Below are positions 1 to 12,284 of a stretch of 64,000 bases of DNA, piece by piece. The DNA is from Microplitis mediator (lineage: Eukaryota; Arthropoda; Insecta; Hymenoptera; Braconidae): the NCBI RefSeq assembly GCF_029852145.1, contig NC_079973.1:17191921-17255920 (forward strand), in the 5' to 3' direction. Both the position numbers and the translations under genes were made by a program. The notes below the pieces were generated by a model, which did not search any database, had not been told where the DNA came from, and saw nothing but the letters and a program-made list of their open reading frames with translations. The first letter of the stretch is position 1. Each line of letters opens with the position of its first letter.

Positions 1-475
1 AGTGAATCGATTTGAAATTTTAACGGTGATCTTTTTTTTTATAACTTTTTCGGTGAAAAAAATTTCAGAATTTTGGTATTATATCGAAAATCGGTCCTGA
101 ACCTTCTTAAATACGGGTCTGGCTACAAAATAGAGACACAATAGGCTTGCGCTATACACTCATACACATATGTGAGTTTAAACATATACTTGGCGGGAGT
201 CACTCTACCGTATCTCTGGATTAACATCATTTCATATGTAAATATGTGCAACTAGTATGAAATACCATGCTATCCAAAAAAAAAAGATTTAAAAGAAATA
301 CTTTAATTAAGTTGAATACAAATAAAGAAATTATTATTCTAATTTTGATAAATTGTAATTACCATTTTTTTTTAACATGAACATTTGAGGTGTGCACTAT
401 GGCTCTTGAAAATTTTTTACTTTACTAAGGAATAATTATTTTCATTAAGAATTGAGATAATTTGATGAAAATATT
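1..475. other. AT-rich DNA, nothing recognised
   Basis: Low-complexity AT-rich sequence with short homopolymers. I see no reading frame, RNA gene or repeat boundary here. The right edge is the start of the hairpin element at 476. Confidence 0.5.
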
Positions 476-1767
476 CACAGAAAAAACAGTTAACTTGGTT
501 CAAGAAAAATATTGTCTTCTGAATTTTCTTTCTTGATTTAATATAAGTAAAACACTTGATTCAAAAACTTTTTTTTGGTTCAAGACAGTAAATTCTCTTG
601 CTCCAAAAAAATTTATTTTTGAAGCGAAATTTAAAATTTCTTGGTTTAAGAAAAAAAATTCTTGGCTACAGAAAAGAAGTCATCTCTTGCCAAAAAATCA
701 ACGTTTTGAACGAAAAAAAGTTTAACTTCGGCCAAAAAACTTTTTCTTGCCCCAAGAAAAAAAATTTTTTACTCCAAAAACTCAAAGTTTTGAACGAAAA
801 AAAGTTAACTTGGGCTAAGAAAAAATTTCTTGGCTCAAAGAAAAAATTTCCTTGCTCCAAAAAATAAACGTCTTGATTGAAAAAAAAAAATCCCTTGGGC
901 CAAGAAAAAAATCTCTTGGCCCAAAAAAAAAATTCTCTTGCTCCAAAAGTTTGCTTCTTTAATAAAGACTTAAATTTTTCTCAGTCAAAAATGTATTCTC
1001 TCTTTGAAAGGTTTACGTGTGGATTTTTTTTATTTTTTGTTTTTATTTGAAACGTAATTTTTTGTGTTTTTTTTTCCGAGCAAAATTATTTAAGACTTGA
1101 ATTTCAAGTAACTCTAATATTAAATATTAAAGTCATGAATCATGATGTATTATAGTATATACTACAGTACAATTCAAAAGGGTACTTGTAGTTCTGTCAA
1201 ATGACAGAAGAGTACCCGAACAAAATCGTAATGAAATTTGGAATATAACACTTCCGAAATAAATGTCTCACCAGGGACACTACATGTCTTAGGCGCGATC
1301 TGGTGGCGAGCACCGAACTACTCCCGCTGCTGCTGTCTAGCACCGGTGACTTTCTCCTTCTCCATATCGATCTTTTCTCCCAAGAAATTTTTTCTCTTGG
1401 CTTAAGCAACTTTTGTTTTCTTGGTCGGAGAACACAAAAATACTTGCGTAAAAATAATAGTACTTGTTCCGAGAAATTTTATTTTCTTTAACCAAAAAAA
1501 TGCAAGATTGCTACAAAAAAATAATTTTTCTTGCTCCAAAAAAAATATCTCTTACTTTAAGAAATATAAACTCTTGAAACAAGTGAAAATTTTTTGATTT
1601 AAGCGTAAAAATATGTTGACGTGAGAAAAAAAATTTTGATTCAAGATGAAAATTTGAAGATAATTATTTACTTGGGGCAAGTAAATTTTTATTTTCCGAA
1701 TAGATCAAAAAAAATTTCTTGAATCAAGAATATTTTCCTTGATTCAAGTTAACTGTTTTTTTCTGTG
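476..1767. repeat. CAC/GTG inverted-repeat element, CTTGnnTCAAG type
   Basis: The left end reads CACAGAAAAAACAGTTAACT and the right end is its near-exact reverse complement, finishing CTGTG. Both arms are built from scattered CTTGGNTCAAGA-like words, so most of the 1.29 kb can fold on itself. Flanking dinucleotides are TT on the left and TA on the right, so the target duplication is not intact here. The middle (about 1180-1375) is less AT-rich and unlike the arms. The reading frames at 598-867 and 666-860 are lysine or phenylalanine runs from homopolymers, not genes. Non-autonomous DNA transposon (inference). Confidence 0.6.
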
Positions 1768-3161
1768 TATAAAATAAAAAAAATAAAATAAAAACCAAAC
1801 GTGAAGATTCACAATTCAACTTTTTGAAAAATATTTGAAATAATTTAAAAAGTTGTTTAAATGTACTCTAAAATATCTGTGATATATCGCTTGTACTCAA
1901 CGTCTGAAAGTTGCAAATATATCCACAAGATTAACGACCACCGGGTGCGTTAAATCTCGAACGTCATAATAACCAATGCAACTCTCACTTATGTATTCTT
2001 TCTCTCTTAGTCTAGTCTTTCATGTTTTTGCACCGTAAATACTAAGACCATTTGCAAGAACCTATAATTTAAATAAAAGATCGTTTTGCAGAGAAAATAA
2101 AAACAAAAAATAAATAAAAGTAATTAAATTACAAAAGAAAAAGAAATATGATCGTGTGCTAAAATTGTTTATCTTGACGTAGGTTATAAATAATTAAGTT
2201 AATTATCGGTACTTAGCTATTTACATCCAATCACGCGAGAAATTGTTAAATTTATAGTACGTCATTTGGATAATTTTCTTAACGTTTGGAAAAGTGTGAT
2301 GGTCGGAAGGGCAAAAAGGGCAGCAATCTTCGTGAATTGGTAATAACGAGCTCAGGAAATAACGAGCGCTAATTTGTTAGTGAATTAACAGCTGTGCTGA
2401 AGAAATAAAATTGCGAAAATAAAAGAATAAAGAATAAAAAAAAAAAGATGTAATAAAAATAAAAGTTTCAAATAAGAAGAAAAAGTTAGAGAGAAAGAGA
2501 TAAGAAAATGAAAGATGTTATTATTATTATTATTATTATTTGTTAAAAGTTTTTTATTTAAAAGAAACTAAAATAAAACTAAAACAAGATGAAAAAGACA
2601 TAAATAATATTATAGCTGTGTTGTCCGTAACTCAAAGTCATAAAATATTTATAAGATATATAAAGAAGTGAGTTTGTTAAATTCTTCCGAGAGGTGTCAA
2701 GCAATTATATACTTGCATATAGTTCCTTGATAATAGATTACGTATATTGATACTATGTCATTTATTACTATCCAGACATTATCTTGGAGATTATTCTAAT
2801 GATAAGTGTATAGATATTAATTTAAGACCATCATAAATAAATATTTATTTTAGATTTTTGTCATGAACAAAATGACCTTTAACTATCATACTGTGAAGAT
2901 TGACCTTTATAATCGATTATAAGTTAACTGCTTGTAAATTTACATTGCGAAAAATAAATCCAAGTACTTTTTTATTTGAGCAAATTTGTAATAAAATTGA
3001 ATTTTAAATTATTGTTCAATCGATTAAATAATAAATTACTTAAAGAATTGTTGGTATAATTTAAGTATACAAGCAAGTGGGGTAATAATGGTCTGTGAAT
3101 AATTAATTGCCTAAGAAAACTTTGTGCGACATATATTTGGTTGCATATCGATCCACAAGTA
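1768..3161. other. AT-rich DNA with short (ATT)n
   Basis: Nothing coding is visible. It holds a short (ATT)n tract near 2519-2541 and purine-rich AT stretches. It may be unique host DNA between insertions. Confidence 0.5.
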
Positions 3162-3678
3162 CACTGTAAAAAATCACCGGGGTAAGTTCAAGCGGTGTAG
3201 GTGTTAGAAGTATCGGTGTTAAATTTACCCCCTAAAGCGGTGTGAAAATTACGCCGCCACCGGTGAAAATATTCTGTACCGGTGTTAAAATAACGCCACC
3301 ACCGGTGTAAATATTCTAGACCGGTGTTAAAATAATGCCGCCGCCAGTGTAGATATTCTTTACCGGTGTTAAAATATTTTACTTTGTGAATATTTTTACT
3401 TACTCGATCACTATACATGTTGATAAATGATATTCTTTATTAATTTTCATAAAGAACTGACATTTTTTGTGTTTTATAATCTTTAAAGTCAATACTCCAA
3501 GCGGACACAATTAACCCCGCTTTTACACCGGCATTACTCTGCTTCTACACCGGCTACCCCGCTTTAACACCGGTATTTCTAACACCGGTGTATTACTCCT
3601 CCTACACCGGTGTAATTTCATTTTTACACCGGGCGGAGTTAAAACGAGTCCATTTTTAACACCGCTCTTTTTACAGTG
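3162..3678. repeat. CACTG-ended MITE with ACCGGTGT tandem core
   Basis: Termini are CACTGTAAAAA and TTTTTACAGTG, flanked on both sides by TA (3160-3161 and 3679-3680), a clean 2-bp duplication. The interior is mostly repeats of the palindromic word ACACCGGTGT separated by AAAATA-like spacers: the left half reads ACCGGTGTTAAAATA, the right half the complement. The frame at 3188-3418 is a by-product of this tandem structure. Classed here as a non-autonomous CAC/GTG element. Confidence 0.7.
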
Positions 3679-3965
3679 TAATATGAAGGGATATTAAAAA
3701 AATTTCAAATTTTTTCGTAAATTTCAGCAGTTTGTAACCACGGGTCAAAAATAAAACTTGATTCAGGCTCGGTCCACCTTATTTTCTTTTGAAGTTATCG
3801 ATTTGCGACTTAAATTAAATTTTTTTCAACTTTTTTAACTTTTTTTTATCTCAGTTTCAACTTATTTCAACTTATTCGTATTTTTTGATCTTAGTTTCAA
3901 CTTATTCGTCTTTATTTCGAGCACGATAGTCATTCACCTTACTTTTGACTTGCTAAACCAAGTCG
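3679..3965. other. AT-rich spacer
   Basis: AT-rich sequence with repeated TTTCAACTT words (3826-3905) and an AACCAAGTCGAAAA motif that recurs near 8605-8690. No gene is seen. Confidence 0.4.
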
Positions 3966-4320
3966 AAAAATCTGGGTGTCGGTTGACCCTGCGTGCCAGC
4001 CCCAAAACTTCCCGCTGTTTTCGAGCTCAAGGAGCTTGAAAACATTACTGTGAAGATATTTTCGAGCTCTTCGAGTTCGAAAATGCTATTACCTGCGATT
4101 ATTTTTTATGAGCTTTTCAAGCTCTACCGAGTTACGTTTTTTGCTAAAGTTTGACAAGTTAAGAATCGAAAATTATTAATGAAGAAGTGGGTTTGAAATT
4201 TGTGTTCTCGATTATGTTTAATGAAATAAATGTATCGAGGCAGAAATCAATGTCAGTGATCAAATCCAAGATTTGAGTGAGTTTTGACTAAGGTCAGAGC
4301 AATAGAATATGAAATATCCG
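3966..4320. repeat. TTCCCGCT repeat family, copy A left part
   Basis: Sequence from AAAAATCTGG through AACTTCCCGCTGTTTTCGAG matches 18671-19017 closely along its length. Copy A is split by the element at 4321-5989 and resumes at 5990. The family is about 1.2 kb, carries (AC)n near its 3' side and ends in AGCGGGAARTT. No coding capacity is seen. Its class is unknown; a non-autonomous element is likely. Confidence 0.7.
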
Positions 4321-5989
4321 CACTGATAGAAAATTTATATTGACTCAAGAAATATTTTCTTGAGCCAAGAATTTATTTCTGAAGAAAACCAGTTGTCTTG
4401 CTTCAAGAAATTCTTGTCTTGATTTAGATTTTCTTGGCTCTATAGATTTTGTATCTTTGATGAATAACTCTCGTGTCTTGACCCGAAACTATATTATCTT
4501 CAATCGATACTATCGAATTCTGTGACGAGCACGTAAAAAAAATGTATAATCGATAAAAGTGACGAGCGCGTAGGCCGAGTAAGAGAGAGAGTACGCAAGG
4601 AGTGGGGATATGTAGGAGAGAAGGGGGAGTAGTTCGAGGTCGGCCGCTAGGCGGCGCCGCGACATCTGAGTTTCTCCGAGTTGATCTGTTGTGCTAGAAG
4701 GCTTATAAACGATTTCTCAGCACCGTTATTTTAATCCAGCTCTCGGTCTGCGTATCACCGGACCAAGCTGCAAAACAAATAGAAGTACCAGGTATTGGCT
4801 CTTCTATATTTGAACCTCGTCGTTATTGCACGATTGTAGGTGGGTGTAAAAACCCTGTCGCGATAAGTGACGCAAAATCTAGGCCGATTTGCACGTAGAG
4901 GAGCGCATTACCTTCTCCGTGCAATCTAGGGCGAGACTCTGAAACTTGGGGTATTACCCTTGGAGGAGACGAGTCTCGGGTGTTTTATACAACGCGGGCA
5001 TCTCCCGGTTGGTAGTTGGGGTGGCGCGGAGGTAAAAAGCATCCGTAGAATCGGTACCGCGAGTAAATCTGTTACGAGGGTAATATATATGTGGGAATGA
5101 AACGCGTCTCGTCACACCGTATAATTTATATTTAAATATTATTTTACCGAGTTTAAGAATATTGTAATAACGTTTTGCTTCTGTTTATTAGTTAAGTATT
5201 GAGAATTTGTAATTCACCGAATGTTATAAATAAAATTGTACTTTATCCGAATAAATATGCTATTTATCTGTCAATCCGTCCGCATGATTATCTTATATTT
5301 TAAGTAGAAATAAATAAGAAATTGCCTGAGTTACGAGACCCTCACCGAAACCCTGGAACCGGCGAGCTAATCTACATGAGGAGACTAATTATAAATGTTA
5401 GTTTAGTTTTATAAATTTCCGTAACGTCACAATTCTTTAAGCAAGACCACTTGTCTTCAACTAAAAATGTCGTATTATTATTTTAAGAACTTTAAATTTT
5501 TGGTTCAAGTAATAATTCCTTGATGGAAGATGTTTTTAAAGTAATGAAAAAAAAAATTTTTTTTAAAAATAAATTTCTACTTTAACATATCTGAAGTAAA
5601 TGAATGTAGTCCCAAAAAATCACTTTAAAACTTTTTATTTTTTAAATAAAAAAAAAAGTTTTTTTTCAAGCTGAGTAAATTGATATCTTGATTTAAAAAT
5701 CGCGCCATTCTCGAAACGAGTCGGTAATGTCTTAAACCTACATTTTGCCTATCTTAATCCAACAGCGAGAAATTCTTGAGCGGAATATGTCAGAATTTTG
5801 TTTCAAAACAAAAAAAGCTTCATCGAAAAATCCAATTCTCAAACAAAGAATTTTTTTGCTCTATCCGAGAATTTCAATTTTTTGGTTGAAGGACTTATTT
5901 CTTGAATTAAAACAATTGAAAATTTAAAAACAAGAACCACATTTTGAAGAAAAAATTTTTCTTGAATCAAGATAGTTTTTCTATCAGTG
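4321..5989. repeat. CACTGATAG-ended inverted-repeat element inserted in copy A
   Basis: Ends are CACTGATAGAAAA and TTTTTCTATCAGTG, flanked by CG on both sides (4319-4320, 5990-5991). The related repeat copy at 18671-19865 lacks the insertion and shows one CG at 19025-19026, so the 2-bp target duplication is supported by an empty site. The arms carry CTTGANTCAAG words, as in 476-1767. A solo LTR (4521-5431) is nested inside. No transposase is encoded. Confidence 0.8.
4521..5431. mobile_element. Solo LTR, probably Ty3/Gypsy type
   Basis: A 911-bp segment begins TGTGACGAGCACG and ends GTAACGTCACA, giving 5'-TG...CA-3' and a TGTGACG/CGTCACA inverted end. It is flanked by a 4-bp repeat ATTC (4517-4520 and 5432-5435), the duplication size expected of LTR integrases. 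It is more GC-rich than its surroundings, has a TATA-like GGCTTATAAACG near 4699 and an AATAAA (5229) in the right part. No internal pol region or second LTR lies beside it, so recombination between LTRs has probably removed the body. A related but incomplete LTR starts at 45871. The orientation is suggested as + by the TATA/AATAAA order. Confidence 0.7.
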
Positions 5990-6640
5990 CGAGAAAAATA
6001 TTACAAACTGGCTTTTCTCAATTTTTTGCTGATGATATGATTTAAACTAAATAACAAGTTAGATGACATTGTATGATAATCAAAAGAGTCCATAAAGAGG
6101 AAAAGTTTGTATGATTTCAGACACATTATAGTATATTAAATTACGATTAATCCGGAAAAAACAACATAAAATGTTATTTTTTTAACTTTTCAGCGCCGAT
6201 ATTTTTTAAACTAATCAACCGATTTTGACGTTTGAGGTGGCAATCGGCGCGTTTTTTTAAATTCTAGAGTGGATTAAAATTTGAAAACGATCGGTTCAAC
6301 CGTTTCGAAGATATTTGGAAAAACCCGTTTTTCACCATTTCTTTCTCCAACGATATCTCTCGAACAAATTAACCGATTGAGATGGTTGTGGCCGCATTCG
6401 ACGCGGCTTATAAAGTTCTAGAGCTGATTAGATTTTAAAGTCGATCGTTTAACTCATTTATGAGAAATCAATAAAAAACTGAAAAAAAAAAATTTTTTTT
6501 TTTCGTAATTCGCCAATATTTTCGAGTCTACTTGATCAAATGATCTGAAATTTTCAGGAAAGTTGACGGCCAACAAGCTCTTTCGATTGCCACCTTAAAC
6601 ATCCAAATCGGTTCATTTGTTAAAAAGTTACAAAGAGTTT

Positions 6641-6717
<77 letters not shown>

Positions 6718-6872
6718 TACATACGATCGGACATCATTCTAAAAATAGTCAGAATAGCTTCCTAGGACCTCAAAACGTCAACATCTGATGAAAATTCGAT
6801 TTTCGAAAATCGGGGTGAAAACAATAACTTTCCGAATTTTTGAAAATTTATAATTTTCTTAGCGGGAAATTG
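5990..6872. repeat. TTCCCGCT repeat family, copy A right part
   Basis: Continues copy A after the 4321-5989 insertion and aligns with about 19026-19865. It contains the (AC)n tract, then GATCGGACATCATTCTAAAA and the terminal AGCGGGAAAT. No gene. Confidence 0.7.
6641..6722. repeat. (AC)n microsatellite inside copy A
   Basis: About 36 AC units with one G interruption, followed by CATA repeats. It occupies the same internal position as the shorter tract at 19680-19703 and the longer one at 29871-29990. Confidence 0.9.
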
Positions 6873-6926
6873 AAAAAAGTTATTTATTCGCCTTACGTTC
6901 GCATTAATATATAAAAATTATTCCAC

Positions 6927-8558
6927 CCCGGGAAAAAAAGTTCTTATATGATCATATATGAATCATATAAAAGTGACTCATATAAAATCATATAAAGTTT
7001 TATAATGAAATTGGTCCTATAAAAACTTATATGACTTTATAAAATCTTATATAATCATATAAAGTTAGATATACCCGGTAAAAAATGATTTTACCTAATC
7101 ATATATCCAATAAATTTTATACGATTAGATCTCAAAATTGGCAGGATTTGATGATATATAATTATATATAATCATGCATGAACAAAAAAAAAAAAAAAAA
7201 AAAAACATCTATCGGTTAATTGCTATTTTGCCAAGGGATCACCCATCCAACTAATGTTCTGCCTCAATGCTGCTCAACTTTGATGATCTCTTGATTGCCA
7301 ACTGGTTCTCTAGTCTGCTTTACCCTTATAAGTATTTGACAATCCATAGCATTACTTAAATCAAATGATCAAATTGATACATCCTACATCAATAATGCAC
7401 CAAATATGATCAAATTTTATCACATCAGTGTTTTATATGAAATTATAAATTTCTTTAAAATAACCTGCTTATAAGACCATAGAAATTTATATATAAGAAT
7501 CATAAAACTATATAAACTTTTATATAATCATGTATGATTTTATATAACCGTATTAAACTCTTTTGTACTTACACAAATTTATTTAGAAATGCATATAAAA
7601 TCACATCAATTTTCATTAATTATCTGAATTCGTAGAAGAATTTTATAAGGTTATATAAGATTTCATATGATCATATATATATATGATCATACATGATTAT
7701 GTATAATCATATAAAACGTGCTCTTGTAATTTCACAATGTTATATATAACTTTATATGAAGTTACATCGAATTTTATAAAAATTTTATAAGATTATACGA
7801 ATTATTGTAAGAATTTTATAAGATCATATGAGTTTTCATATAATCATATATGACTGCATATAATGTTTAACATTTTATCTGGTAACGTTATAAACTCATA
7901 TATAACTTTATAAAAAATCATATCAACTATTATAAAATCCTTATAAAATTATATAAATTCTTATAAGAATTTTATAAGATCGTTATGAGCTTTTATATGA
8001 TCATATATGATTATATATAAGCATATGAAACTTTACCTGGTCTTGTTGTAAAGTTATGTATAACTTTATATAAAATTACATCAATTGTTATAAAATTCTT
8101 ATAAGATCATATGAATCCTTATAAAAATTTTATAAGATTATGTAAGCTTTCATATAATCATATATAAACACATATGTTTATACATGATTCTGTAAGAACT
8201 TTTTGTCGGGTTTATATAAAATCACATCAATTTTTATAAAATCCTTATAAAACTATATAAATTCTTATAAGATTTTCATAAGATCATATGAACTTTTATA
8301 TGATCATATATAATTATATATAAGCATATAAAACTTTATCTAGTACTTTTATAAAGTTATATATAACTTTATATAAAGTCATATCAATTTTTATAAAGTC
8401 CTCACGAGAGTATATTAATTCTTATAAGAACTTTATAAGATCATATAAGCATTTATGTAATCATATATAATTTTTATACATTTCTTATATGATCATATAT
8501 AAATTGCATATGAACATATATGTTTATATATGATCATATAAAATCTTTTTTTCCCGGG
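6927..8558. repeat. CCCGGG-ended element made of TATATGATCATATA words
   Basis: The left end is CCCGGGAAAAAAAGTTCTTA and the right end is the complement, finishing ATCTTTTTTTCCCGGG. AC flanks both sides (6925-6926, 8559-8560). Nearly the whole 1.63 kb is dense variants of ATATGATCATATAT and TTATAAGAATTTTATAAG, themselves self-complementary. A block at about 7204-7330 is less repetitive. No reading frame of note. Related ends or bodies occur at 19975-21130, 35263-35941 and 52914-52985. Confidence 0.7.
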
Positions 8559-8802
8559 ACCTTAGTTTTGACTTTTTCGCCTTATAATTTAAGTCGAATA
8601 AGTCTAAACCAAGTCAATTTCGACTTGACCTTGACTTTTTCTTCTTAAATCGTGACTAAGTAAGTCAGTTAAGTCTAAACCAAGACGAAAACTCAATGTA
8701 TTTAATGTCTCCGAAAAAAAAGTCGAGTTTGTCTTGTGAAAAACGGCTCCAGATTTCGCCTTGGTAAGCCAAGTCTAAATCAAGTTTTATTTTTGACCCG
8801 GG
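8559..8802. other. Spacer with AAGTCTAAACCAAGTC words
   Basis: Several AAGTCTAAACCAAGTC-like words recur here and match the style of 3940-3970. It is probably a degraded repeat. No gene. Confidence 0.4.
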
Positions 8803-9133
8803 ATTCGAAGGAAAATGGTCGGACAATAAAAACAAAAAGTCAAACTGTAGCTTCAAATGTCTAGTTTTCTGATCTGGGTCTTTAAATTTTTTATTATGCA
8901 CGGTTCCGGAGCAATAAAAAATCAATCATAATTATCGAAAAAAATTTATTAAAGCTCGAAGACCGTTTTTAAGACGTGCAAAAATTTGGTAAATTTCTTT
9001 TTCGATAGTTTTCTCAGGATTACTCCGGAACCGCAAATAATAAAAAAATTTAAAGACCAGATCAGAAAACTAGACACTTGAAGCTACAATTTGCCTTTTT
9101 TGTTTTTGTCGTTTGACCATTTTCCTTCGAGTT
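8803..9133. repeat. 331-bp hairpin repeat
   Basis: The arms, from TTCGAAGGAAAATGGTC on the left to GACCATTTTCCTTCGA on the right, are complementary through most of their length and include GATCAGAAAACTAGACA and its complement. The centre is near 8968. The frame at 8665-8925 overlaps this hairpin and is not a gene. Confidence 0.65.
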
Positions 9134-9366
9134 ACAACCTGTTGAAAATCACTTTAAAATTTGAAATTTTTTGAATATCCCTTAATCTTTATAACTAGTG
9201 TATGATTGAAAATTTTTTAAATTTTGAACTGTTACAATTTAATTCCCGGACACTTTTCGAAATTCCCTGACATTTCCATAATATTTCCCGGTTGCATTAA
9301 ATTCCCTGATAATTCCCGATATTCCCGGTTTGAACCGGGAAATTTCTCGGTTCGTGGCCACCCTGG
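9134..9366. repeat. End of a CCAGGGTGGCCAC-type repeat
   Basis: AT-rich sequence followed by a run of AATTCCCGG/CCGGGAAATT words ending in GTGGCCACCCTGG. Read in reverse, CCAGGGTGGCCACGAACC looks like a transposon terminus. The matching second end was not found, so this may be a truncated copy. Confidence 0.4.
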
Positions 9367-9446
9367 TCAATTTTCTTCCATTTTTTTCTAGAACCGTACT
9401 GAGTCTGGTGCAGAACAATAACCACTAGGGTTCTAATCTTTTCGTG
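9367..9446 (-). repeat. CACGAAAAG-ended repeat fragment with empty target
   Basis: Read on the minus strand, this matches 16096-16145 joined to 18230-18258. It therefore preserves the uninterrupted version of the place where the 2.1 kb palindrome (16146-18227) went in; the single TA target is at 9397-9398. The outer end reads CACGAAAAGATTAG (minus), flanked by TA. Confidence 0.7.
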
Positions 9447-9978
9447 TATGTGCAAAGCAAACCCTATATGACCGTTTACCGATCGGTGGTTAATAATTTG
9501 TTAAAAAGCAAATGGCGTCCTGTGCTCCTCAGTAGCGTTTAACTATGGGGGTCATAAACAGACACATTTGAAATCCATAATCACATTATAATTCCTCTCC
9601 AAAGTCATTATCGATCGTTCTCAAAAACAAACTACTCTCTTAAATTTGAAATAATGAAAACAGTGACTATTCACTGTTTACTAGTGAACAGTATGTCACT
9701 ACTTCAAATAGTGGTATACTTTTCACTGGCAATAAGTGACTATTAACACGTACCTGAAGATCGGAACGTTTGTCGCGCAACGAAAACTAAAAAAATTTAT
9801 CTAATTGAACTGCTTAAGGGGTAGTTCCGGAAGTTGGGGGTGGCCTAAAATTTTCGACTGAGATACCAGCTTCAATATGCGGAACATTTTAGAAATCTAG
9901 TCATCCAGGAGATTTTTTACTTTTCAATTGTTTTTTTTGTTTTCGTTGTGTGAAAAAAGTTCCGATCTTCAGGTATAA
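9447..9978. other. Spacer, no gene
   Basis: Moderately AT-rich. It contains small palindromes such as ACTGTTTACTAGTGAACAGT (9675-9694) and TACTCTCTTAAA, whose relatives recur near 11320-11385 and 34945-34995, suggesting a broken inverted-repeat element around the one at 9979-11305. Confidence 0.4.
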
Positions 9979-11305
9979 AGGAAGGGGGGGGGGGGGCAAA
10001 GCGGGGTACTTAAGAAAATACTAAAGTTTCGAGGACTCAAATACGCTAAATCTTTTTGCTTTTAATGATATTCAAAGTAAATAAACAAAAATTTCAGTTG
10101 CCGTTGAAATAAAAAAATTTTTACTTTTGCGGGCAAAATGGGGTACCCCCTGAATAAGGTGAAAAAATAAAAATTTTCTGCATACTAAATAAAATTGATT
10201 AATTTAAATTTCTTTGTAAGTAATTTTCATAAAGAAATAGATATTTTCGATACGTATGCGGAACGGTAGGGATTCTGACGGCTTGAAGTGACGTCACGAG
10301 TTTGAGGCTATGGGTGCTGTCTTATCAAGACCGGATATGGTACGAGGTCTTGATGAGAATGTATCCATAGCCTCAAACGCGTGCCTGCACTTCAAGTCTG
10401 TCAGGATTCCTACCTTTGAGCATAAAGTATCGAACAAAATTTTTTGTCATATCAACGGTAGAAGTTGAATTTGAGAGAGAAACAGTCAAAAATGTTTTAA
10501 GTCGTGTAGGAATGTAGAAACAGATAGAGAGAGAGAGGTTACTTTTCGATACAAGTTCGAGGAAAGTTAACCAAACTGTAGATTGCCAGAAATCGTATAG
10601 TTTGCGCCCTCTGCATGTTATTAGAAAATTCAAGTTTCGCGGTTGATATGACAAAAAATTACATTTTACACAATTATTGGGTGCAAAGAAAGAAAAAAAA
10701 ATTTGTATTAGTTTTTATCATGAAACAAAAAACATTTTTCGACTGACACTCGATTTTTGAAAAAGTTTAACAAAAAATATTCAAAATAATGCTCAATTAT
10801 ATTTGCAAAAGTTTTGGACACGCAGAGAATTTTTAAGTATTTTTTTCATCAAAAATTTACAGAAAAATTACTATGTTATAGTAAGGAATTAATTAATTGT
10901 CTATAGTATAGAATTAATTGTTCAAATTACCGATAACGTAGAAATTTTTTAAATACATCGAACAGAGTTTACAAGGCGCATTGTAATTTTGACAAAGCAA
11001 CAGATTAAATTTTATCCAAGAAATTTACATTTCTTAATCTGTTGCTTTGTCAAAATTACAATGCACCTTGTAAACTCTGTTCGATGTATTTTAAAAATTT
11101 CTACGTTATCGGTAATTTGTACAATAAATTCCATACTGTCCTTATGTTACTATGACATAGTAATTTTTCTATAAATTTTTGATGTAAAAAATATCGTAAA
11201 ATTCTCTGCGTGGAACGTTTAAAAAACATTTGAAAAATAATATTTTTTTTTATAAAATTTTGGGGGTACCCGGTTTTGCCTACCCTACCCCCTTTTGCCC
11301 CCTTC
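9979..11305. repeat. G-rich-ended inverted-repeat element (GGGGCAAAGCGG type)
   Basis: The left end is AGGAAGG, a G run and CAAAGCGGGGTAC; the right end is GTACCCGGTTTTGCC through CCCCTTTTGCCCCCTTCCT. The GGGCAAAGCGG word is shared with the element at 41321-42071. A palindromic CACGCAG element is nested at 10819-11212. No coding region: the frame at 10373-10654 has no recognisable domain. Confidence 0.55.
10819..11212. repeat. CACGCAG palindromic MITE
   Basis: A 394-bp near-perfect hairpin from CACGCAGAGAATTTT to AAAATTCTCTGCGTG, with GA on both flanks (10817-10818, 11213-11214). The arms meet near 11017 around CAAGAAATTTACATTTCTT, and the inner 130 bp of each arm is almost identical. Its 2-bp duplication is not TA, which argues against a mariner origin. 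Confidence 0.75.
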
Positions 11306-12284
11306 CTCTCCTATCTATTCACTGTCAAATAGTGATTGCTACGTGATTTCCACTAATTCGTTTTTAGAGAGTGTACTATTATCACAAGAACAAATAATCT
11401 CGACACTAAATATATATTCGGAATAACAGAGTAGTAAAATCAATCTAACAACTCTGATGTCAATGTCTATGTATAAATATGTTGGTTATTTTTTGTTAAT
11501 TAAAACAATTAAAAAATGAGTGGTGAGAACAGTTAAGAACTAGTATCATATATAACCCCACTTGATTTAGGGTTTACTTTACTAATATAATAATTCGCTA
11601 AAATCAGACATTCGTTGAATAAAATATATAGCACATAGCACGTCGGTTTTTAGCACTCGTTTTCGGTACACACTGAACACTCGCTGGCGCTCGTGCGTGT
11701 ACACCTACGACTCGTGTTAAAAACATTGTGCTTCCTGTATAAAAACTCACCTAGCCCACTCGCTATGTAATGTACTATTAAAAGTGATTCAATTAATAAT
11801 TTCTGACTATTAATTTTGAGACTGATTTGTTTTACTATAATTTTATTTTATTTCTTTGAGATTTGAAGTTATAAATTCAACTCTAGTATCGTTATTTACA
11901 TGAGTACTATTATAAATATCAGTTATAATAGTAAAGTACTTCCCAAGTTATTACTATAGACAATACATAATGATAGAACATGTATTTCGTTTTATACAAT
12001 CGATAGTCATATTGTAGAATGCCTTCATAATAGACAATAGAATACAAGAAGCAATGAAAATGGGTTTGTGGTATATAAAGTAATAACTTTGCAGTAATAT
12101 GAAAATTTATAACGGGAGTTTTATCTATTTTTTTATTTTTTATTACCAAGTAGGTTAATGCGTGAGGTTTTGAATTATGATTTTATTATAAATAAATATA
12201 ATAAACAAAATTCTATTATGATTTATTTACAGCGTTTGATAATGCTTGCATTTCATATTTATAACACCAAATGGAAAAAGTAAT

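Noticed and set aside
598..867. Lys/Phe-rich frames on both strands
   Set aside because: Produced by poly-A and CTTGG/CCAAG words in a hairpin repeat; no domain and no plausible start context.
6927..8558. CRISPR-like or satellite array
   Set aside because: Words are short, overlapping, variable and self-complementary, with no regular spacer length; eukaryotic context. Better explained as a repetitive MITE body.
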